Positions 1 to 9,563 are shown, counted from the stretch's first letter. The stretch is DNA of 64,000 nt from Prostheceraeus crozeri (GCA_907163375.1 CAJQUW010011238.1:31560-95559), one strand, 5' to 3'. The notes: generated by a model from the sequence alone, not told the origin. Translations and numbers: made by a program.

Positions 1-110
1 ATACATTTCCTATGAGTAGCCTGCAAGCCAGGCAGAAACCGGTCGGGAAGTAATGACTTTTCTTTGAGTCTTTTCATTTATGGTATTATTTCATTTTGAT
101 TCATTTTCCT

Positions 111-114
111 ATAT

Positions 115-160
<46 letters not shown>
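111..160. repeat. (TA)n microsatellite
   Basis: About 50 bases of nearly pure AT dinucleotide. It directly abuts the 3' end of the minus-strand SINE-like copy at 161-262, so it may be that copy's expanded (TA)n tail rather than an independent microsatellite. Open frames of repeated Ile-Tyr across it are not genes. Confidence 0.95.
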
Positions 161-162
<2 letters not shown>

Positions 163-262
163 AATCTCAACAGATGTAACCACCACGAGACATGTTTCGA
201 CCTGTTGGGCCTCATCAGTCGTGGGTAGATTTGAACCAACGACGTTGGAGCTAGAGGAGGCA
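161..262 (-). mobile_element. SINE-like element, copy 1 (hammerhead-bearing, minus)
   Basis: This arm is the near-perfect reverse complement of 319-420, separated by a 56-base spacer. Read on the minus strand it has a pol III B-box-like GGTTCAAATC (plus 228-237), then a complete hammerhead motif (183-224), then runs into the (TA)n tract. Seen directly: the inverted repeat, the box and the ribozyme motif. Inference: a short tRNA-like-headed, hammerhead-tailed retroposon, comparable in design to the schistosome Sm-alpha type. A foldback MITE that merely contains these motifs is the alternative. Confidence 0.55.
183..224 (-). ncRNA. Type I hammerhead ribozyme motif, canonical core
   Basis: On the minus strand: helix I strand CCACGA, core CTGATGA (plus 212-218), helix II GGCC/GGTC with loop CAACA, GAAA, minimal helix III from ACATGT, cleavage triplet GTC, then TCGTGG closing helix I. 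All invariant core bases are present and the base pair next to the core in helix II is G-C. Helix III is only two base pairs and palindromic, as in short-stem metazoan hammerheads that work as dimers. Activity is inferred, not shown. Confidence 0.7.
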
Positions 263-299
263 GCATTGCCTTCCTGGCTTATTCACGCTCTCAACAGAT

Positions 300-420
300 G
301 GTCAGGTGGCCTTGTGGTTGCCTCCTCTAGCTCCAACGTCGCTGGTTCAAACCTACCCACGACTGATGATGCCCAACAGGCCGAAACATGTCTCGTGGTG
401 GTTACATCTGTTGAGATTTG
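300..420 (+). mobile_element. SINE-like element, copy 2 (hammerhead-bearing, plus)
   Basis: Plus-strand partner of the inverted pair; the shared arm is 319-420. Its head contains TGGCCTTGTGG (307-317), a good tRNA A-box match, and GGTTCAAACC (344-353), a B-box, with tRNA-like spacing. The hammerhead motif follows at 357-398 and the copy ends in TTGAGATTTGATAAATTT, where copy 1 has (TA)n. A short reverse complement of the tail lies just upstream (about 290-301), hinting at more than two units originally. The neighbouring piggyBac starts 31 bases downstream. Confidence 0.55.
357..398 (+). ncRNA. Type I hammerhead ribozyme motif
   Basis: Helix I CCACGA (357-362) / TCGTGG (393-398), core CTGATGA (363-369), helix II GCC/GGC with loop CAACA, GAAAC then ATGTC (383-392). 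Predicted cleavage is after C392. Unlike copy 1, the first helix II position is T opposite C, a mismatch that could weaken it. Helix III is again the palindrome ACATGT. Confidence 0.65.
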
Positions 421-998
421 ATAAATTTATTAATTGCCAGGTTACATGTCTTAACCCATATTATACCACTGTCCCTAAAAAGGAACGCTTAATCTTTCGA
501 CTGTCAACGTCAAAATATAACATTAATGAACAAACTTAGAGATTAACGGGAAGCTATTTACCAAATATATTAATAATATACATGGATTTGTCTTGAATAT
601 TATCTGTACTACTACTCAGATGATAGAGTTCTGTATTTTTAAAATTTCTTAGCAAAAAAATAAAAAAATATTTTCTAATACTCATTTACATGATCCATTA
701 TACTTAACTTCTAGAAATGTGATAATCCTTAGTTGTTTGATGCATTGTTGTGATGCAGTCAAAATATGATTGCAAAATAATTTATCTGTTTGGAGAAATA
801 ATCGATTATGTAACCGTCCCGATTTAGGGACGTTGGGTACGAATGACCCCCGTGACATTGAAAAATGAAAACATTCAGAACGTCATTTGAATAAACTTCT
901 GACTCATTTTATGTGTTGTGGTACACATGTTCCTTTCATTTTTTCTAAATTTAGTTGTGTTTTGTAAAATTATTTCAGTTAGATTTTGTTTAAATCTC

Positions 999-1080
999 AT
1001 GGAATTTGAATTCATGCAGTCTAATCTATGCGAAATCAAGAAATGGCGTCCAAAAAGACAAGAACCAAAAGTCGAAAACG
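999..1080 (+). CDS. Probable first coding exon of the piggyBac transposase
   Basis: A strong donor (CG|GTAAGT) lies at 1080/1081. Two ATGs precede it: 999, giving a start MEFEFMQSN, and 1043, giving a basic start MASKKTRTKS. The main exon has an acceptor at 1571-1572 (tttacatttcag). The reading frame of the main exon is phase 0 at 1573, which neither ATG reaches through this exact donor/acceptor pair. The 999 start joins in frame if the acceptor AG at 1575-1576 is used. The exon is likely real but its exact join is unresolved. Confidence 0.4.
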
Positions 1081-1572
1081 GTAAGTTTTAATTTCATCTA
1101 AATAATTGTTCTCAGGGTATGCTATGATAATCGCAATGAACTGTATGTAGTAGAAGGTTAGTATCTACATTAAATGTGCCAGTCAATAGCAAGATTAATA
1201 TTTTACCTATAGGTAGGGGTAGGCCTATAAATGTTGTATATAAACATATTGGCTACATATTAGTAATATCTCAATGGCGGTTAACCGACAATTGAATGAA
1301 TAGCTATCCATTATCAAAATAGGCTGTAGGCTTGATAGTTAGACAGTTTACATCTGGTTTAATTAATTTACTTTCCAAAGTAGGCTACTGTTAATTTCTG
1401 TATCTCTCTCATTAGTTTGAAGCTTATTAGTCTACACTAGCCCTTTAATGATATGTTACTATAATCATAATCTTTTCATTGGATATGGAATTATCTTAGT
1501 TTCTGTAAGGTAAAACGTCAATCGAATGCAAAATGATGACAAGCATCTTCATTCATCTTCTTTACATTTCAG

Positions 1573-3123
1573 GAAGATGAGTTATCAATTGCGGATGCCT
1601 CAAATCAACCAAAATCACGATTTGCCAAATACCGAAATCGAGAGTGCAGCAGAATTATATCATCTCGATGGAGAAAGGAAGATATTCCGACGAATTTATC
1701 TACTCAAAGAAGTTGGACAAACGATATGCCATCACTGATTAATGAATCCGATTCCCCTAGCACGATATTTGAAAAATTTTTTGATGACGATGTTATTTCT
1801 ATGATAATGGAAGAAACTACAAGGTATGCTGTTAGTAATGGAAAACATAATTTTCAAGTGGCATCAAATGAGATACGCTTAGTTTTGGCAATTCTTATCA
1901 TTTCTGGATACGTTCCTCTTCCTAGAAGGAAAATGTATTGGGAGTTAAAGTCTGATGTTCACAACGAAGCTGTATCAAAGGCAATGTCCAGAAATCGTTT
2001 TGATGAAATCATTCGATATCTACATTTGGCAGACAATGACCATTTATCTTCGGACGACCGGTTTTCGAAAGTTCGTCCTCTACTTGACAAAATGAATGAG
2101 AGATGCTTGAAAATCCAGCCAAATGAACAAGAATTATCAATTGACGAGTCGATGACTCCATATTTTGGACGTCATGGCAACAAACAATGTATAAGAAATA
2201 AGCCCATTCGATTTGGTTTCAAAACATGGGTGTTGGCTACCAGTGGAGGCTATGTAATACAATTCGATCCGTATCAAGGCAGTAAATCAACGTATGACAA
2301 AAATCTTGGATTAGGTTATAGCGTGGTCACCAATCTTCTTGATTCGCTTCCAAGCCACCTCCCCTTTTGTGTGACATTCGACAATTTTTTTACGTCATTA
2401 CGTCTTGTTTCTGATTTAGCCGAAGAAGGATTCGGAGCAACAGGGACAATCAGAGGTAATCGGCTTCAAAAATGTTCGATTTCCTCTTCCAAAGAATTAA
2501 GTAAACAACCGAGAGGAGCATTTGATTACCGCTACGATCGACAAAATGAAATCATAACTGTAAGTTGGAATGATAACAGCGTTGTTACACTGGTATCCAA
2601 CATACACGGTGTCTTCCCTTTGAATAGCGCCAAAAGGTGGTCAATGAAAGAAAAGAAATTCATGCAGGTTGAGCAACCACGCATCGTACAAGCGTATAAC
2701 AAAGCTATGGGAGGGGTCGATCGTATGGATCAAAGTATCTCTTGCTATCGAATAAACATCAGGACAAAGAAATGGTGGTGGCCTTTCTTTGCGCATTGCT
2801 TAGATATGGCATTGCAAAATGCCTGGCTATTACATAGAAAAAACAGTTCAGAAAAATTGGATCAACTGTCTTTCAGACGAGAGATTGTTGATGTCTACTT
2901 GCGACGGTATTCAGCTTCAAATGAAAATTCACCAGTAGCACGAAAGATTGCACGCTTGGATAATAAAGTCCCAGGTGAGATTAGACGTGATGGAAAAGGG
3001 CATTTCATCATCTCAGAAAGTACACAAAGAAGATGCGCCTATTGTGGGAAGAAAACTTACAGACGTTGCATGAAGTGCCAAGTGCCTCTCCACCTTGAAT
3101 GTTTGCAAAGCTTCCATCAATGA
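1573..3123 (+). CDS. piggyBac transposase, main exon
   Basis: DNA cut-and-paste transposase (DDD, DDE_Tnp_1_7 family). The frame is open from the acceptor at 1572 through the ATG at 1726 to TGA, about 516 codons. Catalytic aspartates are in recognisable family contexts: SIDESMTPYFG, VTFDNFFTS and NKAMGGVDRMD. The C-terminus ends in a cysteine-rich zinc-binding module (RRCAYCGKKTYRRCMKC then HLEC), as expected for DNA binding by this family. The length fits the usual 550-600 residues once exon 1 is added. No frameshift or stop is visible. Downstream AATAAAA near 3200 could serve for polyadenylation. PGBD-like genes domesticated by hosts normally lack termini; here they are present, so this is a transposon gene. 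Confidence 0.93.
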   Translation, partial: EDELSIADASNQPKSRFAKYRNRECSRIISSRWRKEDIPTNLSTQRSWTNDMPSLINESDSPSTIFEKFFDDDVISMIMEETTRYAVSNGKHNFQVASNEIRLVLAILIISGYVPLPRRKMYWELKSDVHNEAVSKAMSRNRFDEIIRYLHLADNDHLSSDDRFSKVRPLLDKMNERCLKIQPNEQELSIDESMTPYFGRHGNKQCIRNKPIRFGFKTWVLATSGGYVIQFDPYQGSKSTYDKNLGLGYSVVTNLLDSLPSHLPFCVTFDNFFTSLRLVSDLAEEGFGATGTIRGNRLQKCSISSSKELSKQPRGAFDYRYDRQNEIITVSWNDNSVVTLVSNIHGVFPLNSAKRWSMKEKKFMQVEQPRIVQAYNKAMGGVDRMDQSISCYRINIRTKKWWWPFFAHCLDMALQNAWLLHRKNSSEKLDQLSFRREIVDVYLRRYSASNENSPVARKIARLDNKVPGEIRRDGKGHFIISESTQRRCAYCGKKTYRRCMKCQVPLHLECLQSFHQ

Positions 3124-3433
3124 CTTCTGATTTAAATGTTGTAAAAGTGAACAATCGATCACTGCATCAATCCTTGACTTGATGAAGAAGTGTAAATTTA
3201 ATAAAAATGAAAAGAAAAAATCATATGTTATATATGTCTTATGCTGAATACCAGTACCCATTCGTACCCAGTGTCCTTATAAAGGGACGTTTACTAAATC
3301 GTATATAATTACTTATAACATTGATTATTTTCATAAATAATGTCGAATTGGTGATTAATCAAAGTAGAAAAATGCAATTTTCAGAAAGAAAATAAAAAAA
3401 TCAATTTTGGGTTAATATGGGTTAATACTTAAG

Positions 3434-3461
3434 TATATATATATATATATATATATATATG
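3434..3461. repeat. (TA)n microsatellite
   Basis: Short pure TA tract just outside the 3' TTAA of the piggyBac element. Confidence 0.95.
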
Positions 3462-3502
3462 TTTTAAAAAGGAATGACACGGTCAATAAATAAGGTATTA
3501 TT

Positions 3503-3610
3503 TCTGGACTGTATAGTCGAGTGTCTCTTTTATGAGTCCGATGTTATAAATAATCTTATAACTTTATAATATCGAACTCATAAAAGAGACACGCGACTCT
3601 ACAATCCAGA
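3503..3610. repeat. Hairpin MITE, 48-bp arms
   Basis: Arms starting tctggactgtatagtcgag (3503) and ending cgcgactctacaatccaga (3610) are inverted copies with a few mismatches around a short AT-rich loop. No coding capacity. The superfamily is not recognisable from the ends. Confidence 0.75.
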
Positions 3611-3765
3611 TTTGTTGGATGTTTGCCAATCTGATACGATATTTTTTTACCTCCCATTGAATATTAGTTCGGTGGTTGCCAATTTTTACATAATATTGCT
3701 TGATACAGATCCATTTTTCCAGCACAGATAAAATACATAAATCCAAAAAAAGTAAGACTATATAT

Positions 3766-4360
3766 TCAATCATCATTTCTTGCCAGATGTTGGAAATAAT
3801 TTCCATCGGCATCGATGCACCTTTGCCGTCTGCTTGGCAGCATAGTGAAAGCGTTTGTGAAAAACGCCCTGTCCTTCGAATTGAACCAACGGTTTACTTC
3901 CGTCATCACTTCGTTAGCATTCCTGAAGTTCTTACCTCTTAATGAATTCTTCATCGGAGGAAGCAGATAATAGACGGATGGGGATAAGTCTGCTGAATGG
4001 GGAGGATGGTCCAGCACACAAAGTCCGAGATCAGACAACTTTTTCTTTGTTTCCACTGAAGTGTGCGGTCTGGCATTGTCTTGTAAGAAACAGACGCCAC
4101 TGAGATCAGCGCGACGTCTTTTCTTCCGCACAGCAGCCTTCATTCTGTCAAGTTCCTCAGAATAAATAGTGGATGTCACATGTTGACCGACATGTTGCAT
4201 AGCAACGTGAAGAATGCCACGAGCGTCCCAAAACACAATGGCCATGCTTTTTGTTGGCAATCGAATTAAGAGATACTGAAATAGCACCGTCGCCACCTAA
4301 AGATGTGTTCATCATTGTCTCTTTTTCTTGCATTTCTCGACGCTTCAATAACATTATATT
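3766..4360 (-). pseudogene. mariner transposase fragment, catalytically dead
   Basis: C-terminal half of a mariner (DD34D) transposase. Visible: VFWDARGILHV, the second catalytic aspartate in FLQDNARPHTS, and HPPHSADLSPSVYYLL, where the third catalytic aspartate (normally S-D-Y) is valine at exactly the DD34D spacing. The end RRQRCIDADGNYF is the typical mariner C-terminus. The N-terminal DNA-binding part and first aspartate are missing; the fragment breaks at about 4300-4360 against an unrelated Penelope-like remnant. No mariner inverted repeats found. Confidence 0.85.
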
Positions 4361-4363
4361 TCT

Positions 4364-5280
4364 TTGCAGTTGTCACACTCTATCTCACAAGTTACTCCTG
4401 TAGTTTCACAATTTCCTTTTCCTCCTGATTTGCACAATAAGCATTCTCTTTACCATTACGTTTTTCGGAATGGATGTGATTGTTGCAATATTGATTTCAA
4501 CGTTGTTCCAGTCTTCTCGATGACTTTTATTCTCAAGCCGCTTTCTTTAACTTGTTTCTCACATTCTTTTTTGAAGACTGAGTTCGGTGTTGCTGCTATG
4601 AAAATAGCGGCAATATAATTTCCCTTTTGACACCATGTTTTCTTTTTTGTGTTTATTTTCTCTCCGTTCAATATATTTGCATGACTTTGGTCGATACATT
4701 GGTCGCACGTTCTTCCTCTCATCTTCAAGAATGTTGTTGTAAGCATGTAAATCAGATTTAGTGACTTCTCCTCGGAAAGTTTGATCATAACCAGGGAATT
4801 GCAATCGCTTCTCCATATCTGCTGCATGTTTTGCTGTATTTTGCCATTTTAAAAGTTTGCTGCAATGTTGCATGACTCGTAGAAGCTGTTGAGTAGTTGC
4901 TGTCCATGATACTACTGATTTGGCGTGTATCATCATTTTCGACGACACTTCCGTTGCATAAAACTCATGTAATACATACATATAGTTTCGGTCATCATTA
5001 CTTCTTGATTCTATCCATACCTTTAAGTCGAGAATTGGTAGCAATTTTTGTCATTGCGCTTTGAAGGAAAATCCATTTCATGTTGTTTACTTTTGCGGGC
5101 TTCATTTCCAATTTTTAAAGCTAATTCCACGATTTGCTCATCTTCTTTTTTAGCGCTCGTCTTCATTGTTGGCTCATGTGAAAGTATGAAAGTAATGTCA
5201 TCTACATATCTTTTCATAAGTACCTTTTCTCTCTTGATTCTTCCATTCCATTTCCTGTTATTGTTGGGGGTCGACTAATA
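4364..5280 (-). pseudogene. Penelope-like reverse transcriptase remnant
   Basis: Minus-strand frames give KRYVDDITF (reverse transcriptase motif C; YVDD codons at plus 5197-5208), then after a frameshift near 5030 LPILDLKVWIE, which matches the thumb-region FLDL motif of Penelope-like RTs, and a long linker. Near the 3' end is CLLCKSGGKGNC and CEIECDNC, the cysteine-rich lead-in that precedes GIY-YIG in this group (compare C-rich lead-in of the element at 7.2-9.7 kb). The GIY-YIG domain itself is lost at the junction with the mariner fragment. It differs clearly from the other two Penelope-like elements here. Family assignment is by motif only. Confidence 0.55.
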
Positions 5281-5397
5281 TTTGATTTTCTTGTTGGACA
5301 AAATCTCAATAATCCTATCTTCTGAAGTTCTTCTTTGCTCGAGTACGGTTCGGTTCGAATATCAACAATGTTATGCAGTCGTAGATTTTCCCATTAT

Positions 5398-5520
5398 ACA
5401 GACCGTTTCAAAAATAATTGCACAAAAGAACTCACCCATTTTCAAAAGTACTTTTCGAATCACGTTCTGGTTCAATTCTAACAACCTGTATACCACAGGA
5501 AGCCTCATGTCCTATAAATA
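5398..5520 (+). repeat. Dispersed repeat R1, copy 1 (ACAGACCGTTTC end)
   Basis: Begins acagaccgtttcaaaaataa and is homologous over about 120 bases to the complement of 12670-12795. The ACAGnnnGTTTC start resembles Tc1/mariner termini, so it may be the end of a MITE family. The other end is not recognised. Confidence 0.5.
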
Positions 5521-5589
5521 GACGCCTGAGTTTTCAAGTTTAGATTTATGAGAATGTTGGAGTTATGAGTTCCAAGGATATGTAAGTCT

Positions 5590-6720
5590 GATCAAGATCT
5601 TTTCCTAGCATTCGTTGTCATGAAGAAGGCATGCGACTGTGTGCCCAGAGAGCTTGTCTAGTGGTGTCTTAGACGAAGAAGGATTCAAGAAAGGCTGATC
5701 AAGCTGGTCAGGGCGACCTATGAAAAGACCGAGACAGTAGTGATGACATCGCATGGGCTTATACCGAGCCGTTTGAAATCAAAGTTGGACTTCACCAGGT
5801 ATCAGCACTCAGCCCGTTCCTTTTTATACTGGTGCTGGATGCCATCAGTAAGAAATTCAGAGGCAGTCTACTGTGGGGCTGCTCTTTGCGGATGACCTGA
5901 TGGTGATAGCTGGAGGAAAAGAATACTTGCAAGAAAAGTGGTTGAAGTGGCAAACTGGAATGGAGAAGCACAAACACTAGAAAGAAAGTAGCATTCACAA
6001 AACGGAAATTATGGTGTGATGCACACACAAGAGGAAGACCAGAGTTGTCGACAATGAAGGTCAGGAGCTAAAGCAAGTCGAAGCTTTCAAATACCTGGAA
6101 GTGACATTGTTTGAAACAGGAGACTTAGTGTTGGAGGTGAGAGCATGAGCTAAAGCTGCTTGGAATAAATGGAGAGAAGTGAGCGGAGTCATAGAGGACA
6201 AGAGGATGCCAAGGAATTTGGAAGTGAAGATCAACAGTCGTGAAACCAGTGGTTATGTATGAGGCGGAAGTATGGGAGATGGGGAAGAAGGAGACGATAA
6301 TGCTGGAGACAACAGAAATGAAAATGCTGATACGAATTAGAGGTGTTACTCTAATAAACAGACTGACGTGACGAGCGAACAGATCCGAAGGGAGCTTGCA
6401 GTGGTCAGCATCTGCGACAAGACAAGAGCAACACGTTTAAGATGGCATGGACACCTCCTGCGGCTGGAAGTCGACTATCCGGTGAAAGTGGTGAAGGAAA
6501 TTGAGATGAAAGGAACCCGAAGGAGACGCAGTCCGCGCAGTCGATGACGCGATGACAGCATCCAGCAAGATATGACCAAAATTGAACTACATGTAGAAGA
6601 GAGAGATGCCTTCGACAGAGGACGTTGAAGAAGCATGACACAGGCGTCCGCCCGGCTACGTAGCTGGAACTGGATGAGGAGGAGGAAGAAGAATCTTGAG
6701 ACCCACCATCGAGGCAGCAT
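5590..6720 (+). pseudogene. LINE (non-LTR) reverse transcriptase remnant 1
   Basis: Plus-strand translation with many stops and frameshifts preserves RT landmarks in order: AFVVMKKACDCVPRE (motif A region, about 5608), a motif-B-like stretch, LLFADDLMVIAGG (motif C, about 5879-5917), and a C-terminal RLRWHGHLLRLE (about 6437) followed by a basic R-rich tract, typical of LINE C-termini with the RWxGHxxR motif. No intact frame exceeds a few dozen codons. RTE/Daphne-like origin is possible but not established. The minus-strand serine-rich frame over 6405-6788 is an antisense artefact. Confidence 0.75.
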
Positions 6721-6723
6721 TTT

Positions 6724-6912
6724 TCACATCTTGTAGTGTTGAGCGGCTGACAATTCATCTGAGTCAAACAACACGATGTCGCCGGCAACCTTCAAGACAG
6801 TTGGGCAAGCGTCATATTCCTCGCTGTGGGTGCATAGCTCATGATTCTCGTTAGTCTGTTCCATGATAAAATCAGCTACGATGAAAAGCAGAAAAAGGAA
6901 CTTGCGTAACAT
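6724..6912 (-). CDS. Candidate small secreted peptide, 62 aa
   Basis: Starts at a true ATG with a hydrophobic leader (MLRKFLFLLFIVADFIM), followed by an acidic region with two cysteines (ELCTHSEEYDACPTV). TTATAAG lies immediately upstream of the ATG. Not recognised. It may be a genuine short gene, a first exon, or chance; there is no obvious splice donor and it sits in a gap between two retroelements. Confidence 0.25.
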   Translation of the reverse strand: MLRKFLFLLFIVADFIMEQTNENHELCTHSEEYDACPTVLKVAGDIVLFDSDELSAAQHYKM

Positions 6913-7180
6913 CTTATAAAACTCCAGTGTTCACAAAGACTGGATCACTCACTTGGCCGGTCAGTCGAACAACACTTGTGCACCTTGCGATCTACCGGTC
7001 AGGGCATTCAAGAATTACAATGTTTAATGAACACGAAATAGTAAACTGACTATTATATAGTGCTTTAGTGAAATGAGCATTATGCTAACTATTATATTGC
7101 TTTTTGATGGACCTCATGAATCTGCAGCTTTATCAACTTTTATATCAACTCGCTGTGGGTCGATACGGGAGGTTCATTTC
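6913..7180. other. Gap before Penelope-like element
   Basis: Nothing recognisable apart from the 9-base tatatcaac at 7141-7149, which recurs at 9686-9694 beyond the Penelope-like element and may be its target duplication, with 31 extra bases (7150-7180) before the left arm. Confidence 0.4.
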
Positions 7181-7262
7181 AGGATACGTAATTTCCAAAT
7201 AAATGAAAATAAAGACGTCACTCCCTTCTATTTACGACTTTTTATTTCAATTTAAAAATAAG

Positions 7263-7300
7263 CACCCGACGCGTTTCGTCCGAAGACAGTCTCAAGGGTG
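7263..7300 (-). ncRNA. Hammerhead-like motif, left arm of Penelope-like element
   Basis: Mirror copy of the motif at 9564-9601, identical in sequence, so the same core changes apply. Confidence 0.4.
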
Positions 7301-7356
7301 GCGTACAAATGTGGAAGGATCCTTATATACTGATTAGGCATAGTTGTGGCAACTCA

Positions 7357-7872
7357 TTAAACTTGTTCATGACGTCTATTAAGTTTTGGCATTTTCATCG
7401 CTATGAAGTGTGCTTCAGCCATTCTAGTTGTAATCGCATTAAATTGTTGAATAAGGATCTCACAACTAAAGTCAGTTATTTCCATCTCTCTACCAGCATG
7501 AAATTTTAGATGATGCTCGCTCAAAGCACTTTTGGAATCTCTGTTGCGAATACTACGTTCGTGTTCTTGATAGCGCAACTTGAAAGGTCGACAACTTTGT
7601 CCAACATAGAGGTCATTGCACCAAAAGCAATTAAAACAATAAACTAGATATCTGCTTTTGCAGTTGTATTTAGGACCAATGGCGCTACACACATTACAAT
7701 TGCATTCTTCTTTGGGTTTGCTTTTATTAATTGAAATAATTTTTCTCCCTGGTTTAGTTGAAAACGTTACCGGAATGTCATATTTAACTTTCAACTTATT
7801 TAATACTCTCAAATGACAATCACTAACGAAATCGAGTGATAAGTGGACGTTGTCTGCTTTGATAGATGGCAT
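7357..7872 (-). pseudogene. GIY-YIG endonuclease fragment in inverted arm
   Basis: Minus-strand frame of about 170 codons identical, save for R to H, to the C-terminal end of the plus-strand ORF at 8991-9507. It contains the cysteine-rich lead-in and the GIY-YIG core (LVYCF ... LYVGQS). The frame runs past the arm boundary into unrelated sequence to 8013. It is the product of the inverted partial copy, not a separate gene. Confidence 0.85.
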
Positions 7873-7879
7873 TTTATTG

Positions 7880-9507
7880 GCAGAACTGAAAATATTCTCA
7901 ATGACACCGCTACGTATACTCTGCGTAAAAAATCTAAAACTGCAGCTATTGAAAATCAGGCTAACAAAATAATTCGTTCGAAATGTAGAAATATTCCACG
8001 TATTGATCATCAAAGATTACTTTCAATAGGCAGTAAACCATCTGCATTCCATGTAAATGTCAAAGATCACAAGGATAAAGTGAATGATTTTTACCCGCTT
8101 CGCCCGATAGCATCCGTAAAGAATACACCAACCCAAAAGGTTGACTGGCTAGCCAGTACTATACTTAACCAACTAGTTAAATTTGTGCCTTCTCATCTGG
8201 ACAGTACTCATTCACTGATAAATAATTTAAAAAAGAACAGTAATTATGTAAAAAACCAAATTTTCATTTCATTAGACGTTCAAAATCTTTACCCTAGCAT
8301 TCCGATTGCTGACGCCATAGATGTTGTAAAGTCATTTGCAACTAAATTTTGGTCAAAAATAGATAACCTTGGTTTCTCGGTTCAAGACCTTGTAGATTTT
8401 CTTAAGTTTATTTCATACAATTATGAGATAGATTATAATCATAAGACGTACCATCAAATTAAAGGGTGCCCAATGGGTGCACACTTCTCGCCACCTTTTG
8501 CAGTTATATATATGAATGCTATAGAAGAAAGAGCACTAAAAATTCTTAACCAAAAATTCAATATTAACCCTGTATGCTACAAGCGGTACATTGATGATAT
8601 CATCATGGGTCCGTTTTACAAAGATGTGAAAATATTTTCTAACATAATTGAAGTGTTTAACTCGATTGACAAGAACATTCAGTTCACTATAGAAGTCCCT
8701 AGGGATAATTATATTAACTTTCTAGACCTAAGCATATCAGTGAATGGCAACCTTAAATACAAATGGTTTAGTAAGACATGTCATTCAGGCATAACTCTAC
8801 ATAGAGATAGTTGGCTTCCAAATAAAGTAAAAAATAATTTTCTCAAAAATAGTATAAAATACATTAATGATCGCAGTTCTGATGCAGACATAGCTTATGA
8901 CTCTATGAGCACTATGAGTGATCGAATAAACAGCAACGGATTTAGGTTTAATCATAAATTTGTTAAAACGAATAAAAATAAATACAATAAAATGCCATCT
9001 ATCAAAGCAGACAACGTCCACTTATCACTCGATTTCGTTAGTGATTGTCATTTGAGAGTATTAAATAAGTTGAAAGTTAAATATGACATTCCGGTAACGT
9101 TTTCAACTAAACCAGGGAGAAAAATTATTTCAATTAATAAAAGCAAACCCAAAGAAGAATGCAATTGTAATGTGTGTAGCGCCATTGGTCCTAAATACAA
9201 CTGCAAAAGCAGATATCTAGTTTATTGTTTTAATTGCTTTTGGTGCAATGACCTCTATGTTGGACAAAGTTGTCGACCTTTCAAGTTGCGCTATCAAGAA
9301 CACGAACGTAGTATTCGCAACAGAGATTCCAAAAGTGCTTTGAGCGAGCATCATCTAAAATTTCATGCTGGTAGAGAGATGGAAATAACTGACTTTAGTT
9401 GTGAGATCCTTATTCAACAATTTAATGCGATTACAACTAGAATGGCTGAAGCACGCTTCATAGCGATGAAAATGCCAAAACTTAATAGACGCCATGAACA
9501 AGTTTAA
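7880..9507 (+). CDS. Penelope-like RT plus GIY-YIG endonuclease, N-terminally truncated
   Basis: About 540 codons open. Order: RT finger region; FISLDVQNLYPSIPI (motif A); KGCPMGAHFSPPFAVIYMN (motif B); CYKRYIDDIIMG (motif C, YIDD at 8587-8598); INFLDLSISVNG (thumb FLDL); then KPKEECNCNVC cysteine cluster and the GIY-YIG nuclease (LVYCF, LYVGQSCRPFKLRYQEH) near the C-terminus. It performs target-primed reverse transcription with endonuclease cleavage in this family. The frame enters from the inverted arm, so the true start and the N-terminal part of the usual 800-residue protein are missing. No stop or frameshift inside. Likely dead for lack of the N-terminus. Confidence 0.92.
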
Positions 9508-9563
9508 TGAGTTGCCACAACTATGCCTAATCAGTATATAAGGATCCTTCCACATTTGTACGC

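Larger units (their letters stand above)
455..3421 (+). mobile_element. piggyBac-type DNA transposon, structurally complete
   Basis: Flanked by TTAA at 451-454 and 3422-3425, the piggyBac target duplication. Terminal inverted repeat is CCCATATTA (455-463) and its complement (3413-3421). An inner inverted repeat of about 18 bases, gggacgttgggtacgaatg at 828-846 and its complement at 3259-3276, lies far subterminally. A small palindrome GTCC(C/T)-N6-GG(G/A)AC occurs three times (471-486, 816-831, 3273-3288). Intact flanks, termini and transposase exon suggest a young, possibly still mobile copy. Confidence 0.92.

Noticed and set aside
300-420. A genuine tRNA gene from the A- and B-box-like motifs
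   Set aside because: No acceptor stem or anticodon arm can be folded around the boxes; better explained as a SINE-like promoter.
78-421. Open frames with repeated Ile-Tyr across the first 400 bases
   Set aside because: They translate the (TA)n tract and the inverted repeat arms; no gene.
1526-1738. 70-residue plus-strand frame before the transposase
   Set aside because: It runs across the acceptor in the other frame; the transposase frame extends upstream to 1573 and explains the region better.
6405-6788. Serine-rich minus-strand frame
   Set aside because: Antisense of a GAGGAGGAAGAAG-type tract at the end of the LINE remnant.
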